Source of the DNA: Aestuariibaculum suncheonense
GTDB lineage: Bacteria; Bacteroidota; Bacteroidia; Flavobacteriales; Flavobacteriaceae
Reading direction: 5' to 3'
DNA: 64,000 nt
NCBI RefSeq assembly: GCF_014596935.1
Contig: NZ_JACVXC010000002.1
Coordinates: forward strand, 94,527 to 158,526
A program made the position numbers and the translations under genes. Position 1 is the first letter of the stretch; every line of letters starts with the position of its first letter. The notes beneath the pieces are model-generated. The model did no database searches. It was not told where the DNA came from and worked only from the letters and a program-made list of their open reading frames with translations. Below are positions 36,578-46,393 of the stretch, in pieces.

Positions 36578-38044
36578 ATGCACGACAACAACATTTCTGA
36601 GTTTGAAGCCGATAAAATACACGTTATAAAAAATAAAGAATTAAGTATCTTGGAAGCCCTGATTCCTGTTCTTATTTTAATGAGTATGCTGGCCTATAAT
36701 ATCTTTTTTGTTGACGGTCAGGAATGGTTTGGCACCTATACCAATCAGATTATTTTATTGTTAGGAGGTGCTATTGCCGCCATCGTAGGTTTTCTTAATA
36801 AAGTTAGCATTAAAATCATGCTAAAGGAAATCTGGGAAAACTTAAAGAGTGTGTTTACACCAATCATTATACTTTTTTTAGTGGGTGCTTTAGCCGGAAC
36901 CTGGTTAATTAGCGGCGTGATTCCTGCTATGGTTTACTATGGTTTACAAGTGCTTAATCCTACGATTTTCTTACCTGCATCGGTAATTATTTGTGCCATT
37001 ATTTCTATTGCTACCGGAAGTTCTTGGACCACTTCGGCTACCGTTGGTATTGCTCTGGTTGGTATTGGAACTGCTTTAGGCATCGATACCGGCATGATAG
37101 CCGGAGCCGTTATTTCCGGAGCTTATTTTGGTGATAAAATGTCACCATTAAGCGATACAACTAACTTAGCACCTGCTATGGCAGGAACCGATTTATTTAC
37201 GCACATTCGTTACATGAGTATAACTACAGTTCCAACCTTAATTGTAACTCTTATATTCTTTACGGTTTTAAGTCTAAATATAGAAACTTCCGGACATGCT
37301 GATTTAAGTGGCTTACTAACCACTATTGATCAAACATTTAAAATAACGCCTTTACTTTTTATTGTGCCTGTTGTCGTTATCGTTTTAATTCTTTTTAAAA
37401 CAAAGTCAACTATCGCCTTAAGTGCCGGTGTTTTATTAGCGGCTGTTTTTGCGTTCATCTTTCAACCAGCTATTTTAAATCAATTAGCCGACTCTAAATT
37501 GAGCAGTGTTATCAATGCGATATTAACCGATACTCAAATCACTACTAAAAACGAGAAATTAAACGATTTGTTTGCTTCCGGCGGTATGGAAGGTATGATC
37601 TGGACCATTCTATTAATCATTTCTGCCATGGTATTTGGAGGTATTATGGATGGCATTGGTGCATTAGCACGTATTACAAAATCTCTTCTTAAAGTATTTG
37701 ATAGCACTTTTGGATTATTTGCCAGTACAGTTGGAAGTTGTTTGGCAATTAACATAAGTGCAAGCGATCAGTACCTTGCTATTGTAATTCCTGGTAAAAT
37801 GTATGCCAAAGCTTATAGAGAAAAGGGACTTGCTCCAGAAAATTTAAGCCGTACGCTTGAAGATTCGGGTACTGTTACATCAGTGTTAATTCCGTGGAAT
37901 ACCTGTGGTGCTTACCAAAGCGGTGTTTTAGGGGTCGATACTTTGCATTATGCTGGCTACGCTATCTTTAATTGGTTAAGTCCGTTTACAACTTTATTAT
38001 TTGCCGCATTATCTATTAAAATCAGACAACTTACTGATAAATAA
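36578..38044 (+). CDS. NhaC-family transporter (Na+/H+ antiporter or MetT-like methionine transporter)
   Basis: A 488-residue inner-membrane carrier with about 11-12 helices. NhaC-superfamily motifs include ATGSSWTTSATVGIALVGIG, SGAYFGDKMSPLSDTTNLAPA and IPWNTCGAYQ. General annotation would be Na+/H+ antiporter. However, some NhaC-superfamily members (MetT) are predicted methionine transporters. Here the gene follows a methionine-gamma-lyase-like enzyme and shares its candidate Lrp operator, so a sodium-coupled methionine uptake role is a serious alternative. Family firm; substrate inferred from context. Confidence 0.85.
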   Translation: MHDNNISEFEADKIHVIKNKELSILEALIPVLILMSMLAYNIFFVDGQEWFGTYTNQIILLLGGAIAAIVGFLNKVSIKIMLKEIWENLKSVFTPIIILFLVGALAGTWLISGVIPAMVYYGLQVLNPTIFLPASVIICAIISIATGSSWTTSATVGIALVGIGTALGIDTGMIAGAVISGAYFGDKMSPLSDTTNLAPAMAGTDLFTHIRYMSITTVPTLIVTLIFFTVLSLNIETSGHADLSGLLTTIDQTFKITPLLFIVPVVVIVLILFKTKSTIALSAGVLLAAVFAFIFQPAILNQLADSKLSSVINAILTDTQITTKNEKLNDLFASGGMEGMIWTILLIISAMVFGGIMDGIGALARITKSLLKVFDSTFGLFASTVGSCLAINISASDQYLAIVIPGKMYAKAYREKGLAPENLSRTLEDSGTVTSVLIPWNTCGAYQSGVLGVDTLHYAGYAIFNWLSPFTTLLFAALSIKIRQLTDK

Positions 38045-38139
38045 CGTCGTACTATACTTTAAACAAGTTTCTATAATCAAAACTTATCATCCAATAGATT
38101 TTTAAGATTTTATTAATCCAAATAATCGTGTCTCGTTTC

Positions 38140-38147
38140 TATATTTG
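38140..38147 (+). promoter_or_regulatory. -7 promoter box of the peroxiredoxin operon
   Basis: TATATTTG matches TAnnTTTG, 36 nt before the peroxiredoxin ATG. Confidence 0.55.
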
Positions 38148-38183
38148 CAGTGTTAAAATTAATAACCTATAAATAAAAAACAC

Positions 38184-38828
38184 ATGGCATTAGTAGGAAA
38201 AAAATTCCCAAATTTAAATGTTGACGCAATGAACGATTTAGGCGATACTTTTAAAGTAAACGTTCTAGAAGAAGCGATTAACAACAAGAAAAAAGTACTT
38301 TTATTCTGGTACCCAAAAGATTTTACTTTTGTATGTCCTACAGAATTACATGCTTTTCAAGCAGCTTTAGGTGAGTTCGAAAAACGTAACACGATTGTAA
38401 TTGGTGCGTCTTGTGATACTCCTGAAGTACACTTTGCTTGGTTAAGCACAGCTAAAAACAACGGTGGTATCGAAGGTGTTACTTACCCATTATTAGCAGA
38501 TAGCAACAGAAACTTATCTAGCATTTTAGGCATTTTAGATATCACTAAAGAAACTTACGACGAAGAAACTGGTACAGTTCAAGTTGAAGGCGATAACGTA
38601 ACTTATCGAGCTACTTATATTATCGATGAAGACGGTTTAGTACAACACGAAAGCATTAACAACATGCCATTAGGAAGAAACGTTAACGAATACTTACGTT
38701 TAATCGATGCTTTAACTCACGTTCAAGAAAAAGGTGAAGTTTGTCCTGCCAACTGGGAAGAAGGTAAAGAAGCCATGCAGGCTAACGCTAAAGGAACTGC
38801 AGAGTACCTAAAAGCCCACTTAAACTAA
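38184..38828 (+). CDS. Typical 2-Cys peroxiredoxin (AhpC/Prx1 class)
   Basis: A 214-residue cytoplasmic thiol peroxidase that reduces H2O2 and organic peroxides. The peroxidatic cysteine is in FTFVCPTELHAF and the resolving cysteine in GEVCPANWEEG near the C-terminus. The following WVxxF-type conserved Arg region is ASCDTPEVHFAWL. It is first in an operon with thioredoxin (7 nt downstream), which is the natural electron donor. No ahpF is present, so recycling by the adjacent thioredoxin is likely. Codon use is strongly biased towards abundant codons, suggesting high expression. Confidence 0.95.
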   Translation: MALVGKKFPNLNVDAMNDLGDTFKVNVLEEAINNKKKVLLFWYPKDFTFVCPTELHAFQAALGEFEKRNTIVIGASCDTPEVHFAWLSTAKNNGGIEGVTYPLLADSNRNLSSILGILDITKETYDEETGTVQVEGDNVTYRATYIIDEDGLVQHESINNMPLGRNVNEYLRLIDALTHVQEKGEVCPANWEEGKEAMQANAKGTAEYLKAHLN

Positions 38829-38835
38829 TTTAACA

Positions 38836-39150
38836 ATGGTTAAAGAATTAGAACAAGATAATTTAACAGAACTTGTATCATCAAACGATACTGTAGTTGT
38901 TCAGTTTTCTGCAACATGGTGTGGTAACTGCCGCATTATGAAGCCTAAATTTAAAAAATTAGCAACAGAAAACGAAAACGTTACGTTTGTTATGGCTGAT
39001 GCTGAAAAGTTTCCTGAGTCTAGAAAATTAGCAACGGTAGATAACTTGCCGACGTTTGCAACTTTCAAAGGTGGAACTTTTGTAAATCAAGTACAAACAA
39101 ACAAATTCGAAGTTTTAAAAGACCTAGTCAATGAAGTTACCAGTAATTAA
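38836..39150 (+). CDS. Thioredoxin-family protein
   Basis: A 104-residue cytoplasmic thioredoxin. The active site is FSATWCGNCRIMKPKF (WCGNC rather than WCGPC), and the cis-proline is in VDNLPTFATFKGG. The middle Asn in CGNC should alter the redox potential relative to classical thioredoxin. It lies 7 nt after the peroxiredoxin and overlaps the next gene by 20 nt, suggesting coupled translation of a dedicated peroxide-reduction set. Confidence 0.92.
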   Translation: MVKELEQDNLTELVSSNDTVVVQFSATWCGNCRIMKPKFKKLATENENVTFVMADAEKFPESRKLATVDNLPTFATFKGGTFVNQVQTNKFEVLKDLVNEVTSN

Positions 39151-39388
39151 GCATTTAACGCAGTTTATTGAAGAAAATGACGAAGATTTCGTAATCGAAA
39201 CCATCGAAACTCTTGAAGCGTTAACCGAAGTCCCATCGTTAAAAGATGAAGAATTAGATGTTATTGGAGAGCTAATCTCTAATATGTATGGCGCTATTGA
39301 GGTTAACAAAATGATTAAGGACGGTACTCCTAAAAAAGAAGCCCTTAACAATTTTATGGGGCGCGTTTTAGGTTCAATTGACAAATAA
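39131..39388 (+). CDS. Small conserved acidic protein of the Prx-Trx operon (DUF6952-like)
   Basis: An 85-residue, highly acidic, probably helical protein (KHLTQFIEENDEDFVIETIE, EVPSLKDEELDVIGELISN). It overlaps the thioredoxin gene by 20 nt in another frame and ends just before a terminator. The same small gene follows thioredoxin in other flavobacteria as far as I recall, which gives the family label. It has no cysteine, so it is not itself a redox enzyme. A role as a partner or stabiliser of the thioredoxin is a guess. Confidence 0.75.
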   Translation: MKLPVIKHLTQFIEENDEDFVIETIETLEALTEVPSLKDEELDVIGELISNMYGAIEVNKMIKDGTPKKEALNNFMGRVLGSIDK

Positions 39389-39433
39389 AAACGAGATCGA
39401 CATTTGAGTAACGTAAAAATTATTTAGTCCTGA

Positions 39434-39467
39434 AAAAGCCATAATTCTTTATTGAATTGTGGCTTTT
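39434..39467 (+). terminator. Terminator of the peroxiredoxin operon
   Basis: AAAAGCCATAATTC (39434-39447) pairs with GAATTGTGGCTTTT (39454-39467, one G-U pair), followed by further T residues. It closely resembles the hairpin at 42985-43023. Confidence 0.85.
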
Positions 39468-39555
39468 TTATACTAGCAAGCTCTCTTGTGTTCATTTTGA
39501 CAGTTATTAAACCATAATTGACAAAAAAATCTATTATCTATCTCCTGCTTCCTGT

Positions 39556-39563
39556 TAAATTTG
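39556..39563 (+). promoter_or_regulatory. -7 promoter box of the araC-type gene
   Basis: TAAATTTG matches TAnnTTTG. The only earlier in-frame start (TTG at 39561) falls inside this box, so the ATG at 39582 is the start. Confidence 0.55.
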
Positions 39564-39581
39564 CATAAAAATCCATTTGCT

Positions 39582-40400
39582 ATGCTAACGACCGATATTC
39601 GTATAAAAGATAAAATATCTGCTTCAGATTTTTTAAAAATTGAAGCTTTTGATGTTAGTAAACGTTACACAAAACCGCATAAGCATAACAAATATTTAGA
39701 ATTAGTTTATTTTACTGAAGGCAGCGGATTTCATTATCTTGATACCGAACCATATGAAATACAACCGCCAGTTGCTTTTCTTATTCATCAAAATCAGATT
39801 CATCACTGGAACATTGATACTATTCCAAAAGGCTATGTGGTTATCATAAAAGAACCATTTTTAGAAACTGTTTTAGACCCAACCATTGCTATTTTATTAC
39901 ATCAGCTTATCGATTTTAATGCTATTACCCTTCAACAGGATGCAATAATTGATGCCTTATTTACCGTCCTAACTTTGGAAATGAAACAATCAAAACCCGA
40001 CAATAACGTTATTGAGGGTGGTTTAAAAGCTTTATTTTCCAAATTATTATCTTATACCAATCATTCATCAAAACCTAGTTTTAATACCATCGAGGCCGCA
40101 TTTTTAAAATTACTTTCTGAAACCTTAAAAAACAATGTATCTTTTTATGCTGAAACTCTGCATACCAGTGCCCAAAACCTGAATGCCATTTGCCAAAAAG
40201 TCTATCAAAAATCAGCATCCGATATCATTGCCGACCATTTAATTAAGGAAATAAAACGACAGTTACTTTACACCTCAAAAAACATAAGTGCCATAGCTTA
40301 TGATTTGGAATTTAAAGACACTTCCAACTTTACTAAATTCTTTAAAAGACATACCGGAATAACTCCGCTTCAGTTTAGAAAACAAGAGCTTGTTATTTAA
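39582..40400 (+). CDS. AraC-family transcriptional regulator
   Basis: A 272-residue cytoplasmic regulator. The N-terminal part is a cupin-like ligand domain (YTKPHKHNKYLELVYFTEG, then FLIHQNQIHHW). The C-terminal 100 residues form the double HTH, with ISAIAYDLEFKDTSNFTKFF and RHTGITPLQFRKQ. It precedes a TonB-dependent receptor in the same direction, separated by 82 nt, and probably activates it. The ligand is unknown; histidine-rich positions in the cupin would fit a metal-binding or small-molecule-binding site. Confidence 0.9.
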   Translation: MLTTDIRIKDKISASDFLKIEAFDVSKRYTKPHKHNKYLELVYFTEGSGFHYLDTEPYEIQPPVAFLIHQNQIHHWNIDTIPKGYVVIIKEPFLETVLDPTIAILLHQLIDFNAITLQQDAIIDALFTVLTLEMKQSKPDNNVIEGGLKALFSKLLSYTNHSSKPSFNTIEAAFLKLLSETLKNNVSFYAETLHTSAQNLNAICQKVYQKSASDIIADHLIKEIKRQLLYTSKNISAIAYDLEFKDTSNFTKFFKRHTGITPLQFRKQELVI

Positions 40401-40482
40401 AAATTACCATTATTTTTTCATTTAGACCAAAATAAACTGTCTCATAATCGTAGCTTGCGTCGCTTAATTCAAACATAAATTC

Positions 40483-42957
40483 ATGCTTAAAACCAATCCA
40501 TTTTTATTCATTTTAATATTCGTTTTCACTTGTCAGTTAGGATTTTCTCAAATCACTGGAACTATTCTCGACGACACCAATGCGCCTTTAGAATATGCTA
40601 CAGCCGTTATTTACAATCAAGATAATGGCGAGATGTTAACTGGTGTAATTACTAATGATCAAGGTACCTTTGAAATTAAAAATCTTAAAAAAGGGAGTTA
40701 TTACCTGATTGCTTCTTTTATTGGTTACGAAGCTAAAACCATTAATAACATTAGCCTAGACCATAATAACGAAAAACTTAACCTAGGGCGTATTCAACTT
40801 CGTCTGGGTAATGCTTTAAACGAAGTCATTGTAAAAGGTAAACAGTCAACAATTGCTAATAAAATTGATCGACAAATATTCAATACCAACGATTTTAAAA
40901 GTGCACAAGGTGGCTCTGGAGTTGATGTTATTCGCAACCTGCCTTCAGTTAGTATTGATGGACAGGGAGACATTAGCGTAAGAGGGTCTTCTGGCTTTGT
41001 CGTATTATTAAATGGCAAACCATTACAGGGAAATGCTTCTGCATTAATTGCCCAACTACCTGCCAACGCCATTGATCGTGTCGAAGTTATTACAGCGCCC
41101 TCAGCCAAATATGATCCTGAAGGAAAAGCTGGTTTGTTAAACATCATAACTAAAAAAGGAGCTATCAATGGCGCTTTCGGACAAATTAATGTAAAAGGCG
41201 GACTGCCTTCTATTGAAACCTACGGAAATGACAAAGCGCACCAACGTTATGGTATCGATGGAACATATAATTTCAGAAATGATTTCTGGAACGTATCTGT
41301 AAGCGCTAACTATCAGCGTAATGATGTAGGCGGACGCCGTGAAGGTGACGTTTACACCATAATTGATGATGTAAAAACTCAGTTTCCATCTACTGGAGAG
41401 CGTAGTTTTGATGAAGTAAATTACAATGGTCGTTTTACAGTAGAATACACCCCCGATACCACCAACACCTTTTCTTTGGGCGTTTTTGCTGGTAAACGAG
41501 ATAAAGACCGTTTGGCAGACATTGTATATTATGACAACCACGCCGTTTCACCTGCCGATAGTGAAAACAGACTTTACACGTTTCAGTACTACAACCACAA
41601 TTTAAGAAATAGAAAAAGTGATTTTGCGCTTGGAAGTTTAGACTATAAACACACTTTTAAAAATACTTCGGAACTTTCAACGTCTGTGCTATATGAATAC
41701 ACCTTGCTGGGCGGACCAACGGTAAATCAAAATTTAGGATATCCAGACACTTCCATTCTTTACCAAGATGAATACAACACCAACGACAATCCTTTACACG
41801 GTATTCGTGCGCAAATTGATTACAGTTTTAAACCTTTCAATTTTGGTCAGTTAGAAATAGGATATCAATACAGAAATTTAGATCATACAGGAGATTTCAT
41901 TTATGAAAGACGCACCAATTTTGATGATGACTTTACTTTAGTTCCAGAATTTTCAAGTGAGGTAAATTTAACTCGTAGTATCAACTCTTTTTACTCTCAA
42001 TTATCTGGAAAACAAGGAAAGTGGGATTACTCTGCCGGAGCCAGATTAGAAATCATGGATCGTGTTTTAACTTTAAAAGATAAAGCTAATACGATAGACG
42101 ACACCTATAATTACGACTTTACAAAACTGTATCCTTCTGCCTCGCTTCAGTATGCTGTAAACGAAAAAACAAATATTAAAGCGGCCTACAGTAAACGTGT
42201 GGAACGTACAACAACTTTTAAAATGAATCCGTTTCCGGAACGTGAGCATTCAGAAACTCTCGAACAAGGTGACCCTGAACTAAAACCTGAATTTATCGAT
42301 TTGATTGAGTTGGGAGTTAACAAAAAAATGAAAGGTGGTAACTCTATTTTTGCTACAGCCTACTACAGAAACACAAAAAATCTAGTAAATCGCGTAAACA
42401 CTATTTATAACGACACTATTTTAAACCGAATTTACTCTAATGTAGGTAAAGCCAAAGCCATAGGTCTTGAATTAGGTACTGAATTAAAACCATTAAAAAA
42501 CTGGAGTAATTTTATAGGGGCTAATGTTTACAACTATGCCATAGATGGTCGTTTTGACAACAAACCTGTAGATTCTGAATCGACACAATATTCAATCAAC
42601 CTGAATTCTACATACACCTTCTGGCAGAATGCTTCATTACAATTTACATTTAACTATCTATCGGAACGTGTAACAGCACAAGGCGAAGATTCTAGATTCT
42701 ATTCACCGAATTTAAGCTTTCAAAAATCATTTTTTAACGATGCCCTAACAGCTACTTTACAATGGCAAAATATCGATATGGGATTATTAAACACCAATGA
42801 ACAACGTATAACCACTTACAGACAGGGGGAATTTTACACCACTACCAATTATATTTATGAAGTAGATATGGTATTTATTAATTTGTCTTACACCTTTAAA
42901 AATGGTAAAAACAAATCGAAATTTATAGAAAGTGAATTTGGAAAACGTGAGTTTTAA
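40483..42957 (+). CDS. TonB-dependent outer-membrane receptor with carboxypeptidase-regulatory-like domain
   Basis: An 824-residue outer-membrane protein. Signal peptide ends QLGFS; residues 22-105 form a carboxypeptidase-D regulatory-like domain (ITGTILDDTNAPLEYATAVI); then a plug with SGVDVIRNLPSVSIDGQG, VLLNGKPLQG and DRVEVITAPSAKYDPEG; then a large barrel of the outer-membrane beta-barrel type 3 family. No SusD partner follows, so it is not a classic polysaccharide SusCD pair. It lies behind the AraC-type gene and is bounded by a strong terminator. Substrate unknown; siderophore, metal or small peptide are possible. Confidence 0.9.
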   Translation: MLKTNPFLFILIFVFTCQLGFSQITGTILDDTNAPLEYATAVIYNQDNGEMLTGVITNDQGTFEIKNLKKGSYYLIASFIGYEAKTINNISLDHNNEKLNLGRIQLRLGNALNEVIVKGKQSTIANKIDRQIFNTNDFKSAQGGSGVDVIRNLPSVSIDGQGDISVRGSSGFVVLLNGKPLQGNASALIAQLPANAIDRVEVITAPSAKYDPEGKAGLLNIITKKGAINGAFGQINVKGGLPSIETYGNDKAHQRYGIDGTYNFRNDFWNVSVSANYQRNDVGGRREGDVYTIIDDVKTQFPSTGERSFDEVNYNGRFTVEYTPDTTNTFSLGVFAGKRDKDRLADIVYYDNHAVSPADSENRLYTFQYYNHNLRNRKSDFALGSLDYKHTFKNTSELSTSVLYEYTLLGGPTVNQNLGYPDTSILYQDEYNTNDNPLHGIRAQIDYSFKPFNFGQLEIGYQYRNLDHTGDFIYERRTNFDDDFTLVPEFSSEVNLTRSINSFYSQLSGKQGKWDYSAGARLEIMDRVLTLKDKANTIDDTYNYDFTKLYPSASLQYAVNEKTNIKAAYSKRVERTTTFKMNPFPEREHSETLEQGDPELKPEFIDLIELGVNKKMKGGNSIFATAYYRNTKNLVNRVNTIYNDTILNRIYSNVGKAKAIGLELGTELKPLKNWSNFIGANVYNYAIDGRFDNKPVDSESTQYSINLNSTYTFWQNASLQFTFNYLSERVTAQGEDSRFYSPNLSFQKSFFNDALTATLQWQNIDMGLLNTNEQRITTYRQGEFYTTTNYIYEVDMVFINLSYTFKNGKNKSKFIESEFGKREF

Positions 42958-43311
42958 TATAAAACAAGCCTACCATCTCACACTAAAAAAAGCCATGATT
43001 CTTATTGAATCGTGGCTTTTTTTATTTTGAACCTTATCGATATTTTCTCCTAAAATTATTTTTGACTTACATAAAGGGGATAGACACGCTTCAAGTAACA
43101 CCCTAAGTTATCAAAGTACTTCACAAAAGCTCATTACATATCACATAAACCCTTTTAATCTAAAATCATGACCATAGTTATTTTCAAACACGATCAATCA
43201 TTACACCTTTTTGACTAATAAAGACGATATAAAAGCTATCTCATTTTAAGATATTGCATTTAAGTTAAAGTCGTTCGCGAAAAACGGATTGTTATACTCG
43301 CAATAAAATTT
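42958..43311. other. Gene-free gap between receptor and small membrane protein
   Basis: This 354-bp gap holds the terminator at 42985-43023. In the remaining 290 bp I see no ORF, RNA gene, repeat or recognisable gene remnant. Confidence 0.6.
42985..43023 (+). terminator. Terminator of the first TonB receptor
   Basis: AAAAAAAGCCATGATTC pairs with GAATCGTGGCTTTTTTT around TTATT. A long perfect stem and T-run make it a strong, possibly bidirectional terminator. Confidence 0.88.
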
Positions 43312-43842
43312 ATGAAAGCAAAAATAGTAGGTTTAGGATTACTGTTCTGCTTGATTGGACCATTAGCAATCACATACCTCCTACTCCAATTCCAGAAAAA
43401 ACAAATAAGACGAGAGGTAAAACAGCAAATGATTGCTGGCATTGACAAAAACGATTTGGTTCTTTTAACATTCACTCAAGAGGAAGCTAATAAGAAGCTA
43501 CGTTGGGAACACTCTAAAGAATTTGAATTTGAAAATAATATGTACGATGTAGTTATTCAGGAGAGTAATGGAAACACTATATCATTTTGGTGCTGGCTGG
43601 ATCATGAAGAAACGCAACTCAATAAAACACTAAAGACGTTATTTACTCTAGCTTTACATGATCATAAACAACACAGGCATCAGCAGGAAAATTTATTACT
43701 TTTTTTTAAGACCCTGTTTCTCAACAAAAACATATGTTATAACTTCTTTAACAATGAAACTATAACAATTTCCACAAATTACCATAACAACTTGATTTCT
43801 TGGGAATTCACCCCTACTATACCTCCTCCTGAATTTGGTTAA
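43312..43842 (+). CDS. Small membrane-anchored protein of unknown function
   Basis: A 176-residue protein with one N-terminal membrane helix (IVGLGLLFCLIGPLAITYLLL), then a basic stretch (QKKQIRREVKQQ) and a soluble domain containing TFTQEEANKKLRWEHSKEF and SFWCWLDHEETQLNKTL. A histidine-rich patch (HDHKQHRHQQE) could bind metal. It ends in TPTIPPPEFG. The next gene is a haem-type TonB receptor 84 nt downstream, so a metal-related role is possible. Not recognised as a known family. Confidence 0.65.
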   Translation: MKAKIVGLGLLFCLIGPLAITYLLLQFQKKQIRREVKQQMIAGIDKNDLVLLTFTQEEANKKLRWEHSKEFEFENNMYDVVIQESNGNTISFWCWLDHEETQLNKTLKTLFTLALHDHKQHRHQQENLLLFFKTLFLNKNICYNFFNNETITISTNYHNNLISWEFTPTIPPPEFG

Positions 43843-43925
43843 GCCACTTATTATTTATTTCAAGGGTCCATATACAAAACTATAGACCCTGCTCTTATTT
43901 TATTTAACCAAAAGAAAATAACATA

Positions 43926-46337
43926 ATGAAACACATTTTGTTTTTATGGCTGACTTTAGGGTGTATAAGCTTTTCCTATACCCAAACCTTAACCATTACA
44001 GATAAAGAGACGCAATACCCTTTAGAAGGCGTCGCTATTATAAGCGAAAGCCCTAGGGAATATGCTACTACAAATACTGAAGGACAAACGAATATTTCTG
44101 TCTTTAAAGACGTTAACAGTATTCAAATCCGACTTTTTGGCTATGAAACCCAAATATTAAGTTATAGTCAAATTGAAACGGCTCGGTTCATCATAGCATT
44201 AAAACCTTCCAATTTAAGTCTTAATCAAATTGTAATTTCAGGAACCCGCTGGAGACAATCAGCAAACAATATCCCTTCAAAAATTATAAGTATAACTACC
44301 AAAGAAGTGGCCTTACAAAATCCGCAGACTGCTGCCGATTTATTAGGTGCTTCAGGAAAGGTTTTTATCCAAAAAAGTCAGCAAGGCGGAGGAAGTCCTA
44401 TGATACGTGGCTTTGCAACAAACCGATTAATTTACACGGTAGACGGGGTTCGGATGAATACTGCTATTTTTCGAGGAGGAAATCTTCAAAACGTTATTAA
44501 TATAGATCCATTCGCTACAGAAAGCACCGAAGTCCTATTTGGACCAAGCTCTGTAATTTACGGAAGTGATGCTATTGGTGGAGTTATGAGCTTTCAAACC
44601 CTAACACCACAACTTTCTAAAACAGAATATCAATTGGTTAGTGGTAAAGCATTGGTACGATTCTCTTCAGCTAATAAAGAAAAAACGGGGCATTTCGATG
44701 TTAATGTCGGTTGGGAAAAATGGGCTATGGTAACCAGCTTCAGTTCTTGGGACTTCGATCATTTAAAACAAGGAAGCCATGGGCCTGAGGATTATATAAA
44801 AAAAATTCACACTCAAAGACAAAACGACGAAGACATCGTAATAACTCAGGAAGACCCTTTATTACAAATTCCATCAGCCTATTCACAGGTAAACCTCATG
44901 CAGAAAGTTCGTTTCCAACCAAATGAAAACTGGGATTTTCAATATGGTTTTCATTATTCTGAAACCTCGCCATATGGACGATACGATAGACATAATCGCT
45001 TTAAAAATGGCAGCTTGCGCTATGCAGAATGGAATTACGGTCCACAGAGCTGGATGATGAATAACCTTTCTGTAAGTCATAAAGGAAATAATTCTTTATA
45101 CGATGATTTTCGCATACGTTTAGCTCAACAATCATTTGAAGAAAGCCGAATAGACCGATCGCTTAACAATAATGAGCGTACTACAAATACAGAAAATGTT
45201 GAAGCCTATTCCATAAACGTAGATTTTAACAAACGTCTAAACTCTGCAAACATCCTGTATTATGGTTTAGAATATGTGCTGAATGATGTCTCGTCTAAAG
45301 GTGTTATAACAGACATTTCAACGGAAACTCAGAAACATGGTCCTTCGCGTTATCCGCAGGCTACCTGGAACTCTATAGCTGTATATTTAAATAACGAATA
45401 TCAAGTATCTAATAAATTAACGCTTCAAGGAGGCTTGAGATACAATCGGTTTATTCTGGATGCCGACTTCAGTAATAATCTGGAATTCTATCCTTTTTCG
45501 TTCGATTCAGCTAAAATCAATAATGGGGCATTAACAGGAAGCATAGGTGCTGTTTATCGTCCTAAAAAAAGCTGGAGTATTAAAACGAATATTGGTACAG
45601 CATTTCGTTCACCAAATGTTGATGACATTGGAAAAATATTCGACTCAGAACCTGGTTCTGTAACCGTACCAAACCCAGATTTAAAAGCGGAATATGCCTA
45701 TAATTTTGATTTAGGCATCGCTAAAGTTTTTGATGATATTATAAAACTAGACCTTACGGGTTATTATACCAGCCTTCAGAATGCAATGGTGCAAAGAGAC
45801 TATCAACTTAATGGTGAAAACACAATTATCTATGATGGCGAAGAAAGTCAAATTCAAGCGATTCAAAATGCTGCTGTTGCCCATGTGTATGGCGTACAGG
45901 CTGGTATAGAAGTAAAATTACCTTCTAATTTTATGTTCTTTTCAGACATCAATTATCAAAAAGGTGAAGAAGAATTAGATGATGGTAGCACGAGTGCATC
46001 GCGACATGCAGCTCCCCTATTCGGTGTAACTCGAATACGATATCAGAAAAAAGATTTAACTCTGGAACTAAACACCATGTATCAAGGATCAAAAAGATTT
46101 GATGATTTACCTATAAGCGAGCAAGATAAAGATGAAATTTATGCTAAAGACGCCAATGGTAATAACTATGCTCCGTCCTGGTATACACTAAATTTAAAAA
46201 CCATGTATAAAATAAACGAAACCTTTAGTTTGAGTGGTGGCGTTGAAAATCTAACAGACCAGAGATACAGACCTTTTGGTTCAGGAATTTCTGGTGCCGG
46301 TAGAAATGTCATTATGGCACTTCGAGTAGATTTTTAA
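43926..46337 (+). CDS. TonB-dependent receptor, haem/haemoglobin-receptor-like
   Basis: An 803-residue outer-membrane receptor. Signal peptide ends CISFSYTQ; a short carboxypeptidase-like domain follows (residues 20-95). The plug carries KVFIQKSQQGGGSPMIRGFA, IYTVDGVRMNTAIFRGGN and VLFGPSSVIYGSDAIGGVM, a pattern shared with haemoglobin/haem and related receptors of Bacteroidota. The barrel contains the family motifs GTAFRSPNVDD and NPDLKAEYAYNFDLG, and ends in NVIMALRVDF. Preceded by a His-rich small membrane protein. Haem or metal-complex uptake is likely but not certain. Confidence 0.88.
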   Translation: MKHILFLWLTLGCISFSYTQTLTITDKETQYPLEGVAIISESPREYATTNTEGQTNISVFKDVNSIQIRLFGYETQILSYSQIETARFIIALKPSNLSLNQIVISGTRWRQSANNIPSKIISITTKEVALQNPQTAADLLGASGKVFIQKSQQGGGSPMIRGFATNRLIYTVDGVRMNTAIFRGGNLQNVINIDPFATESTEVLFGPSSVIYGSDAIGGVMSFQTLTPQLSKTEYQLVSGKALVRFSSANKEKTGHFDVNVGWEKWAMVTSFSSWDFDHLKQGSHGPEDYIKKIHTQRQNDEDIVITQEDPLLQIPSAYSQVNLMQKVRFQPNENWDFQYGFHYSETSPYGRYDRHNRFKNGSLRYAEWNYGPQSWMMNNLSVSHKGNNSLYDDFRIRLAQQSFEESRIDRSLNNNERTTNTENVEAYSINVDFNKRLNSANILYYGLEYVLNDVSSKGVITDISTETQKHGPSRYPQATWNSIAVYLNNEYQVSNKLTLQGGLRYNRFILDADFSNNLEFYPFSFDSAKINNGALTGSIGAVYRPKKSWSIKTNIGTAFRSPNVDDIGKIFDSEPGSVTVPNPDLKAEYAYNFDLGIAKVFDDIIKLDLTGYYTSLQNAMVQRDYQLNGENTIIYDGEESQIQAIQNAAVAHVYGVQAGIEVKLPSNFMFFSDINYQKGEEELDDGSTSASRHAAPLFGVTRIRYQKKDLTLELNTMYQGSKRFDDLPISEQDKDEIYAKDANGNNYAPSWYTLNLKTMYKINETFSLSGGVENLTDQRYRPFGSGISGAGRNVIMALRVDF

Positions 46338-46357
46338 TCAAAATTCTATAAATGCTA

Positions 46358-46393
46358 AAAACCTTCCGTAAGACTTAATTTATGGGAGGTTTT
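46358..46393 (+). terminator. Terminator of the second TonB receptor
   Basis: AAAACCTTCCGTAA pairs with TTATGGGAGGTTTT (two G-U pairs) around an 8-nt loop, followed by TCTTTTT. It separates the receptor from the following small gene. Confidence 0.75.
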
